Shown: in pieces, positions 14,580-19,739 of the stretch
Numbering within the stretch: the stretch's first letter is position 1
Layout of the letters: each line of letters begins with the position of its first letter
Assembly (NCBI GenBank): GCA_946479515.1
Contig: CAMLGF010000070.1
Span: 1 to 19,739, forward strand
Reading direction: 5' to 3'
Length of the DNA stretch: 19,739 bases
Source: an uncultured Pseudomonadota bacterium
GTDB taxonomy: Bacteria; Pseudomonadota; Gammaproteobacteria; Steroidobacterales; Steroidobacteraceae
The notes under the pieces: generated by a model
Databases searched by the model: none
Told to the model about the DNA's origin: nothing
Seen by the model: the letters and a program-made list of their open reading frames with translations, nothing else
Program-made: the position numbers and the translations under genes

Positions 14580-15184
14580 CCGGCGTGCCGGGCAACGCCA
14601 TCCCGTTGTTCCCGCTGCACACCGTGCTGTTTCCCGGCGGTCCGCTGCCGCTGCGTATCTTCGAGACCCGCTACACCGACATGGTCGGCCGCTGCGCGCG
14701 CGAGCAGATGCCGTTCGGCGTGGTGTTGATCCAGGACGGAGACGAGGCTGGCGAAGTGGCCACGACCGCCACCGTGGGTTGCACCGCGCGCATCGCAGAT
14801 TTCCATACGCTCGAAGACGGCCTGCTCGGCATCAGCTGCGTGGGCGAGCGGAAGTTTCGCGTGCAGCGGGTGTGGCGCCAGCCCGATGGTCTCAACATGG
14901 CCGAGGTGAGCTGGTTGGCCGAGGAGCCGCGGGTCGAGCTCGCGCCCGACTACCGGGCGCTGGCCGAGACCGTGCGGCGCGCGCTGGCCGAGCTCGCGGG
15001 CCACTACGAACACGTCGAGAAGCGGTTCGACGACGCCTCCTGGGTGGGGGCGCGGCTCGCCGAACTGTTGCCGCTGCAGTTGCTCGACAAGCAGGTGCTC
15101 ATGGAAATGAACGATCCGGTGGCGCGACTGGATGCGCTCATGGGCATCGAGACGGTGCAGGCCGACCCCGAATCGCGTAGTTAG
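14576..15184 (+). CDS. LON substrate-binding-domain protein (no ATPase or protease)
   Basis: This 202-residue protein consists of the LON N-terminal substrate-recognition fold alone. IPLFPLHTVLFPGGPLPLRIFETRY (9-33) is the hallmark start of that domain, and the helical C-terminal half fits the family. There is no AAA+ motor or Ser-Lys protease, so it is not a Lon protease. Stand-alone members are widespread but poorly understood; they may bind misfolded or specific proteins. The ATG overlaps the mpl stop by four bases (ATGA), and its own TAG overlaps the reverse-strand TAA of the CPBP gene in the four bases TTAG. It is the third gene of the membrane protein-mpl unit. Confidence 0.9.
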   Translation: MTGVPGNAIPLFPLHTVLFPGGPLPLRIFETRYTDMVGRCAREQMPFGVVLIQDGDEAGEVATTATVGCTARIADFHTLEDGLLGISCVGERKFRVQRVWRQPDGLNMAEVSWLAEEPRVELAPDYRALAETVRRALAELAGHYEHVEKRFDDASWVGARLAELLPLQLLDKQVLMEMNDPVARLDALMGIETVQADPESRS

Positions 15185-16095
15185 GCTGCCGGACCGGCCC
15201 CCGATCCGCCGCGCGCGGCGCGGGATCCGGCGCCGTACCACCACCACAATGCTCCGCCGATCACGAGCGTCCACGCCAGCACCATCCAGCCGATGAAACC
15301 GTCGTAGTCGCTAATCAGCCAGGCCACCGGCCCGGACTCGCGACGCGTCGAGGTTTCCCGCACCACGGTGATGATGGCCACCCAGCCGGCATGCAATCCG
15401 ATGCAGGCGGCGACATTGCCGGTGAGCTGCCGCGTCATGCCCAGCAGCACGCCGACCATGAACAGGCACGAGAAGGCGTCGAGGATGCCGAGCGGATGCG
15501 CGAAGCTTTCGAGGATGCCCGAAAGCATGGTCAAGCCGCTTCCGGGCCCCACCTCGGCTGGCGGGATGCGCGTCTTGGCGAAAAAATGCGTGGCGGCGTA
15601 CACGAGCGATACCAGCACGATCGCGACCACGGGCCCCGACTCGCGTGCAATGGCGCTGTGCATGACGCCGCGCAGCGCCGTCTCCTCGATGAGCGCCACC
15701 ACGAGGCCAGTGAAGCAGGCCGTGACGATGAGCCGCGCCCAGTCCACGGCCGACAGCGACAGGCCCGATTTCAGCTCGCGCATGTCGAGCAGCACCATGG
15801 TGGCGAGCACGGGCAGCATGAGCACGCTGCCGAGCACGAATGCCCGGCCGAGCTCGGCGAAGAAGACTCTTGCGGGCAGGCCGTAACCCAGGCTCACGCG
15901 GTCGCTGGCCCTGAGCCGCCGCGCGACGAACAGGAATCCCACGAGGAAGGTGAGCATGGCGATGCGGCTCGCCACGCGATGGAACTTGATGTCGAAACCC
16001 GCTCCTTGCAGCAGCAGCCACGCCGGATAGGTGAACACCGCGATGCCGGCCAGCGCCAGCGCGATCAGGCCGAGGAAGATCGCGAAGCTGCGCAT
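15181..16095 (-). CDS. CPBP-family intramembrane metalloprotease-like protein
   Basis: This 304-residue protein has about eight hydrophobic segments and the CPBP (CaaX protease, Rce1-like / bacteriocin-processing) motifs: EETALRG with E137, E138 and R142; ATHFF with H170; and GLHAGW with H235. These are the residues thought to hold the catalytic site within the membrane, so it is probably an active protease, or in some bacteria a bacteriocin self-immunity protein. No bacteriocin precursor is near, and the substrate is unknown. The ATG at 16095 lies five bases after the TraB/GumN stop, so it is the last gene of a three-gene operon. It ends convergently in the LON-domain gene stop. Confidence 0.9.
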   Translation of the reverse strand: MRSFAIFLGLIALALAGIAVFTYPAWLLLQGAGFDIKFHRVASRIAMLTFLVGFLFVARRLRASDRVSLGYGLPARVFFAELGRAFVLGSVLMLPVLATMVLLDMRELKSGLSLSAVDWARLIVTACFTGLVVALIEETALRGVMHSAIARESGPVVAIVLVSLVYAATHFFAKTRIPPAEVGPGSGLTMLSGILESFAHPLGILDAFSCLFMVGVLLGMTRQLTGNVAACIGLHAGWVAIITVVRETSTRRESGPVAWLISDYDGFIGWMVLAWTLVIGGALWWWYGAGSRAARGGSGAGPAA

Positions 16096-16100
16096 CGTTA

Positions 16101-17006
16101 TTATCGCGCGGCGGGCAGGGGCACTGGCTTGAAGCCACGCTTCTTCAGCAGCGCCAGCAGGCCGTCCTTGCCCACGAAGTGCAACGTGCCCACGACCACG
16201 AGGTAGTCCTGGTCATCGTCGAACAGGGCTTCGATCTTCGGCATCCACTTGCGGTTGCGCACGCCCAGCAGGGCGTCGTACAGCTCCGGCGACTTGGCGC
16301 GCTCCGCGAGGAACTCTTTCTCGAGCGCTCGCAGGTTTCCGCTGCGCCAGGCCGCGATGAGGTTGGCGAGATCTTCATCGAGATGCGAGGCATCGTCGGC
16401 GGAGTCGAGCAGGAAGCGGGTCTGCTCGGCGAACGTGCGCGCGTCGAACACGCTGAGCTGATCGATGACGCTCTCCAGGCCTTCGATGGGCTTGCCGTCG
16501 GCGCGGGCCCGCTCCGTGATCTGCATGTCGATGCCCAGCTGGGAGTCGTACCCGGTCTTGCTCAACGCGAACTGCGTGAGCACCAGCGCGGCAGCCCAGG
16601 GCTCCAGCTTGACGATGGCCATTTCCGGAACGCCGAGATCGGCGGCCAGCGCGGCCACGCGGGCGTAGTCCTGTTCGCCCACCACGTCGCGCAGCGACTG
16701 GTCCGCCGGCAGCGTGCCGTTGGTGGTGATGAACTGCACGGCATCGAGCGGATTCATTTCCTCGAGATCCACTTCGAGCACGACGGTTCTGGCGGCCTCG
16801 TAGGCGCGTTCCAGCTGCTCGGGAAACTCGGCGTGCTCCTTCGGCAGGGCATGCACCGAGCCGGCGAAGTAGACCGTGTTGGTCTTCCCCTTCACCGACC
16901 AGACCGAACTTGCGCCACGCCCCTGCGCGAGCGCGGTACATGCGAGCAATAGCAGGCCGGCGAGGCCGCCTGCCAGGCCTCGCCGCAGCGAATCGGGAAG
17001 GGTCAT
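16101..17006 (-). CDS. TraB/GumN family protein, exported
   Basis: This 301-residue protein belongs to the TraB/GumN (PrgY, Tiki-like) family, thought to be metal-dependent proteases. Two signature motifs are visible: GSVH with H52 and, near the C terminus, GTLHFVGKDGL with H276. Residues 1-28 form an export signal (two Arg, then a hydrophobic run, ALAQ); LLAC with C23 resembles a lipobox, so it may be a lipoprotein or a periplasmic protein cut after ALA. The substrate is unknown. Its ATG overlaps the cpdA stop by four bases (ATGA), giving translational coupling. Confidence 0.9.
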   Translation of the reverse strand: MTLPDSLRRGLAGGLAGLLLLACTALAQGRGASSVWSVKGKTNTVYFAGSVHALPKEHAEFPEQLERAYEAARTVVLEVDLEEMNPLDAVQFITTNGTLPADQSLRDVVGEQDYARVAALAADLGVPEMAIVKLEPWAAALVLTQFALSKTGYDSQLGIDMQITERARADGKPIEGLESVIDQLSVFDARTFAEQTRFLLDSADDASHLDEDLANLIAAWRSGNLRALEKEFLAERAKSPELYDALLGVRNRKWMPKIEALFDDDQDYLVVVGTLHFVGKDGLLALLKKRGFKPVPLPAAR

Positions 17007-17770
17007 GCCACGGATTCTGCGGCAGTCAGGAAGTGCACGCCAGTATCGATGGCGCCGTTGGAATGCAGTGTGAGCAGCCGATAGGCCGGCGGCAGGTTGT
17101 CGATGACGAACTGATCGGAGCGCGGTTGAAACTGCGCGCAGGTCGAGGGCGTCGCAAACAGGCGCACGCCGCGGCGCGAGCCTTCGAAGGACTGATGCAC
17201 GTGACCCCAGACCACGGCCTTCACCTGCGGGTGGCTGTCGATCACCGACCAGAACTCATCGGCATTGGCGAGCCCGACGGTGTCGAGCCAGCGGCTGTTC
17301 ATGCTCACCGGGTGGTGGTGCAGGCAGACCATGGCATGGCGCTGGCGTGCCATGCCGAGCTCTTCGTCGAGCTTGGTGAGTTGCTCCACCGGGATGTGAC
17401 CGCCGGCCTGGTCGGGTACCACGCTGTCGAGCAGCACGATGCGCCAGGCGCCGATGTCGGCCGGCCCGTCGAGATCGAAAGGTGGCCCGGCAAGCGCCAT
17501 GCGCATCTGCGGCACGAAATCGTGGTTGCCGGGAATGCACAGCACGGGTTTGCCAAGGCGCGCGAACAGTCGCCGGAAGTGTTCGTAGCCGGCGGCGTCG
17601 TCCTGCACCAGGTCGCCGGTGACGAGGATGGCGTCGGCCATCGCCACGTGCCCGGAGGCATCTTCGAGCGTGCGCTCCAGTGTCCGATAGCTGTTGACGC
17701 CGCGAAGCGTGGCGTTGATGTCGCCGAACAGGTGCGGGTCGGTGAACTGTATGACTCGAATTGCGCTCAT
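17003..17770 (-). CDS. cpdA: 3',5'-cyclic AMP phosphodiesterase
   Basis: CpdA hydrolyses cAMP to AMP and lowers CRP signalling. The 255-residue metallophosphoesterase shows its metal-binding set: D11 and H13 (TDPHLF), D53 (TGDL), GNHD (81-84), a HHHP stretch and GHVHQ near the C terminus. I chose the ATG at 17770 (MSAIRV) over the in-frame ATG at 17791 because the family domain begins there, and because a -10-like TAGAGT (17779-17784) lies just before it with a CRP-like site at the class II position; the longer start would lie upstream of the predicted transcription start. It leads a coupled unit with the TraB/GumN and CPBP genes. Confidence 0.92.
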   Translation of the reverse strand: MSAIRVIQFTDPHLFGDINATLRGVNSYRTLERTLEDASGHVAMADAILVTGDLVQDDAAGYEHFRRLFARLGKPVLCIPGNHDFVPQMRMALAGPPFDLDGPADIGAWRIVLLDSVVPDQAGGHIPVEQLTKLDEELGMARQRHAMVCLHHHPVSMNSRWLDTVGLANADEFWSVIDSHPQVKAVVWGHVHQSFEGSRRGVRLFATPSTCAQFQPRSDQFVIDNLPPAYRLLTLHSNGAIDTGVHFLTAAESVA

Positions 17771-17778
17771 TCGAACGG

Positions 17779-17820
17779 ACTCTACAAACATGCCCGGACG
17801 GGCCGGGTGATGCGCGTCAC
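17779..17820 (-). promoter_or_regulatory. Candidate CRP-dependent (class II) promoter of cpdA
   Basis: GTGA (17817-17820 on the minus strand) and TCAC (17807-17810) are separated by six bases and match eight of the ten specific positions of the CRP consensus TGTGA-N6-TCACA. TAGAGT (17779-17784) can serve as -10. With the start site at 17772, the -10 occupies -12 to -7 and the CRP-like site is centred at -41.5, the class II position. No -35 is visible, as expected for an activator-dependent promoter. Confidence 0.5.
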
Positions 17821-18059
17821 GACCCCATTCATGGCGGCGCCACGGGGTGAACCAGGTCGCAAACTACCCGGGGAAAATGTGAACCCGCGTCGGCGTATGG
17901 CGACGGGATCGCGTGACTGGAACATTGGTAAATTCATGTGCGTAGTTGGACCGGAGACCCTGCGGTTGGTGCCGCGCGGCCGCCCCTGCCCGCGGGGTTC
18001 CCACTGAAAGGGTGCGCCGGCTCACAACCGCGTGGCAAATGGGCGTCCCTCACATTTCT
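17821..18059. other. Rest of the cpdA-methyltransferase gap, no gene called
   Basis: Together with the cpdA promoter this makes a 304-base gap between divergent genes. I see no convincing gene. A 23-codon frame (ATG at 17936, TGA ending 18007) has no ribosome site and ends in a GC-rich stretch, so I do not call it. GC-rich inverted segments around 17966-18000 could fold weakly. Confidence 0.4.
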
Positions 18060-18067
18060 TGTACAGT
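18060..18067 (+). promoter_or_regulatory. -10-like TGTACAGT next to the methyltransferase start
   Basis: TACAGT (four of six to consensus) preceded by TG ends seven bases before the ATG at 18075. No ribosome site is visible, so a leaderless transcript is possible. No good -35 is seen. Confidence 0.35.
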
Positions 18068-18074
18068 TCGCGTC

Positions 18075-18770
18075 ATGAAGAAACCCGGCAAGAACGACCC
18101 GAGCCGACCGCGCGAAGACCGCTACGAGTACAAGCGCGATTTCTACCGCAGCGACAGTGTCGCGGAAGACTATGATTTTCACCGCTTCAGCACGCCGGAG
18201 CGTCAGAAGCGCAATGCCCGCAAGTGGGCCGCGATCCGCAAGGCGCTGGCGTTCACCACGGGCGTGCGCACCATTCTCGACCTGCCTTGCGGTACCGGGC
18301 GTTTCACCGGCGCACTGGCGCGCGAGGGATTCGAAGTGGTGGGCAGCGACATCTCCCTGGAGATGTTGCGCAAGGCGGCCGCGATACCGGGTGGCCAACA
18401 GCGCGCCATCCGCGGCTACCTGCAGGCCAATGCCGAGCACTTGCCGCTGCGCGACGATTCGCTCGACTGCGTGGTGTGCATCCGGTTCATGATGCACGTG
18501 GACCCCGCCACGCGCGTGCGCATGCTGCGCGAGTTCCGCCGTGTTTCCCGGCGCTGGGCGATCGTCGATTACCGCCACAAGTACACCTTCCGTTACGTGC
18601 TGACGCACACCCTCGGCAAGCTGGGGCTGGGCCGCGCACCCTTGTCGCGCGTGTCGCGGAAGGATCTCGAGCAGGAATTCCGCGACGCGGGATTCACCGT
18701 GCGCAGTGTGATCCGCGTGTCCGCCCCCCTGCTGTCGGACAAGTGGGTGGTATTGGCGGAACGTGCGTAG
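18075..18770 (+). CDS. Class I SAM-dependent methyltransferase
   Basis: This 231-residue protein has the Rossmann fold of class I methyltransferases: motif I LDLPCGTGRF (68-77), an acidic turn after GSDIS (90-94), and NAEHLPLRDDSLDCVVCI (119-136), typical of UbiE/Methyltransf_11-type enzymes. The N-terminal 60 residues are charged and contain a YDFHRFSTPERQKRNARKW segment. The substrate cannot be deduced; a small molecule or lipid is more likely than DNA or rRNA, since no target-recognition domain is visible. It stands alone between the cpdA operon and transketolase. Confidence 0.9.
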   Translation: MKKPGKNDPSRPREDRYEYKRDFYRSDSVAEDYDFHRFSTPERQKRNARKWAAIRKALAFTTGVRTILDLPCGTGRFTGALAREGFEVVGSDISLEMLRKAAAIPGGQQRAIRGYLQANAEHLPLRDDSLDCVVCIRFMMHVDPATRVRMLREFRRVSRRWAIVDYRHKYTFRYVLTHTLGKLGLGRAPLSRVSRKDLEQEFRDAGFTVRSVIRVSAPLLSDKWVVLAERA

Positions 18771-18793
18771 GCCGGCCTGACACCGACCCGCGT

Positions 18794-18830
18794 TCCTGCC
18801 CCACATATGACCCGGGGACAGAGGGCAGGA
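18794..18830 (+). terminator. Inverted repeat after the methyltransferase, possible terminator
   Basis: TCCTGCCC (18794-18801) and GGGCAGGA (18823-18830) are exact inverted copies separated by 21 bases, starting 23 bases after the methyltransferase stop. No T-run follows, so it is at best a weak terminator or mRNA-end hairpin. Confidence 0.35.
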
Positions 18831-18905
18831 CAATCGCGGGCAATGAGACCGCTTCCATGACCGATCATCGATCGATGCTTGCCGATCTCCGGAGGCCTTT
18901 TCAGG

Positions 18906-18934
18906 TTGCCGGGGGCCCCCGCCTGTCGGACAAT
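18906..18934 (+). promoter_or_regulatory. Candidate sigma-70 promoter of transketolase with palindromic spacer
   Basis: TTGCCG (18906-18911) and GACAAT (18929-18934) are 17 bases apart, four of six matches each. Transcription would start about five bases before the ATG at 18946, leaving almost no leader. The spacer contains the perfect 12-base palindrome CGGGGGCCCCCG (18910-18921), which could bind a regulator or simply reflect GC bias. Confidence 0.45.
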
Positions 18935-18945
18935 GCGCGCCCTTT

Positions 18946-19739
18946 ATGGATACCCCCGCCACGACCCCCACCCGCCGCGCCCTCGCCAACGCGATCCGCG
19001 CGCTTTCCATGGACGCCGTCCAGGCCGCCAACTCTGGACATCCGGGCGCGCCCATGGGCATGGCCGATATTGCCGAGGTGCTCTGGCGCCACGTGCTCAA
19101 GCACAACCCCGGCAATCCGCGCTGGTGGAACCGGGACCGCTTCGTGCTCTCGAACGGCCACGGGTCGATGCTGCTGTACTCGCTGCTGCACCTCACCGGG
19201 TATCCGGTCACCCTCGATGAGCTGAAGAATTTCCGCCAGCTGGGCGCGCGCACGGCGGGGCATCCCGAGCGCGACCCGGACATGGGCATCGAGACCACCA
19301 CCGGTCCGCTCGGCCAGGGCCTGGCCAATGCCGTGGGCATGGCGCTGGCGGAGAAACTGCTGGCCGTCGAGTACAACAAGGACGGCCTGCCGCTCGTCGA
19401 TCACTACACCTATTGCTTCGCGGGCGACGGCTGCCTCATGGAAGGCATCTCGCACGAAGTCGCCTCACTCGCCGGCACGCTCAAGCTCGGCAAGCTCATC
19501 GTGTTCTACGACGACAATGGCATCTCGATCGACGGCAAGGTGGTCGGCTGGTTCACCGATGACACGCCGAAACGTTTCGAGGCCTACGGCTGGCACGTCG
19601 TGAAAAGCGTGGACGGCCACGACGCCGACGCGGTGGCCGCGGCAATCAAGAAGGCGCGCGCGAAGAAGGATCAGCCGTCGCTCATCTGCTGCAAGACCAT
19701 CATCGGCTGGGGCGCGCCCAACAAGCAGGGCACCAAGTC
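18946..19739 (+). CDS. tkt: Transketolase (N-terminal part, runs off the window)
   Basis: The first 264 residues of transketolase, the thiamine-diphosphate enzyme that moves two-carbon units in the pentose phosphate pathway (and Calvin cycle where present), are readable; the gene continues past the edge, and a full-length protein is about 660 residues. Clear marks are [11 protein letters not shown] (29-37 region), [33 protein letters not shown] and the thiamine-diphosphate motif GDG (160-162) with N191 after the usual spacing. No frameshift occurs within the window. The ATG at 18946 fits the normal family start, and no ribosome site is seen, in line with the very short leader predicted. Confidence 0.97.
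   Translation, partial: MDTPATTPTRRALANAIRALSMDAVQAANSGHPGAPMGMADIAEVLWRHVLKHNPGNPRWWNRDRFVLSNGHGSMLLYSLLHLTGYPVTLDELKNFRQLGARTAGHPERDPDMGIETTTGPLGQGLANAVGMALAEKLLAVEYNKDGLPLVDHYTYCFAGDGCLMEGISHEVASLAGTLKLGKLIVFYDDNGISIDGKVVGWFTDDTPKRFEAYGWHVVKSVDGHDADAVAAAIKKARAKKDQPSLICCKTIIGWGAPNKQGTK

Noticed and set aside
16910..18007. A 365-codon plus-strand frame across cpdA and the following gap
   Set aside because: Almost all of it is antisense to cpdA, which has all metal-binding motifs; no ribosome site or domain supports it.
18866..18877. 12-base palindrome CATCGATCGATG before tkt
   Set aside because: It is made of overlapping ATCGAT units, lies outside the best promoter, and has no partner copy.
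1..19739. CRISPR array, transposon, phage or defence island
   Set aside because: I found no regularly spaced repeats, transposase, integrase, terminal inverted repeats or known defence genes; the neighbourhood is core-genome like.

Overview
The window is about 20 kb of GC-rich, densely packed bacterial chromosome. The gene set is typical of a gammaproteobacterium: mpl, an E. coli-like rnd, cpdA, msrB, a PPi-type phosphofructokinase beside adk, and a membrane pyrophosphatase. I infer a relative of Xanthomonadales, Steroidobacterales or Nevskiales, but a sequence search would be needed to place it. I see no insertion sequence, prophage, CRISPR array, integron, tRNA or rRNA. This is mostly core-genome territory, and I found no convincing undescribed multigene system.

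Layout. (1) 191-2566 (+): a membrane-anchored PAS-PAS-GGDEF-EAL cyclic-di-GMP enzyme, followed by a hairpin-rich 290-base gap. (2) 2861-4168 (+): a small secreted protein, a GFA-type zinc protein and a VOC/glyoxalase-fold protein. (3) 4204-5457 (-): a DoxX-type membrane protein and a GAF plus Fis-type HTH regulator that lacks an AAA+ domain. (4) 5714-6073 (+): an unknown 119-residue protein, convergent with msrB (6094-6501, -). (5) 6651-10456 (-): pfp, a 77-codon ORF and hppA, ended by a strong intrinsic terminator. (6) 10559-11455 (+): adk, divergent from pfp and carrying an Arg/Lys/Ala-rich tail, convergent with rnd (11492-12580, -). (7) 12626-15184 (+): a five-helix membrane protein, mpl and a LON-domain protein. 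(8) 15181-17770 (-): a cpdA, TraB/GumN, CPBP-protease operon. (9) 18075-18770 (+): a SAM methyltransferase. (10) 18946 to the end (+): transketolase, cut by the window edge.

How the genes work together. The clearest functional unit is the pyrophosphate module. The phosphofructokinase carries the residues of the PPi-using type, and the proton-pumping pyrophosphatase carries the lysine typical of the K+-independent class. Both draw on PPi, one for glycolysis or gluconeogenesis and one for proton motive force. Adenylate kinase, transcribed divergently, governs the adenylate pool. Transketolase adds another central-carbon enzyme. Signalling is represented by the c-di-GMP enzyme and by the cAMP phosphodiesterase CpdA. 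A CRP-like palindrome sits exactly at the class II position relative to a -10-like hexamer in front of cpdA, which suggests cAMP feedback. Mpl recycles cell-wall peptides.

Points most worth a second look are the basic tail on Adk, the CRP-like site at cpdA, the AAA-less GAF-Fis regulator, the ORF after pfp whose expected start codon is GTA, and several genes with a -10-like hexamer only 7-12 bases before the ATG (possible leaderless mRNAs).
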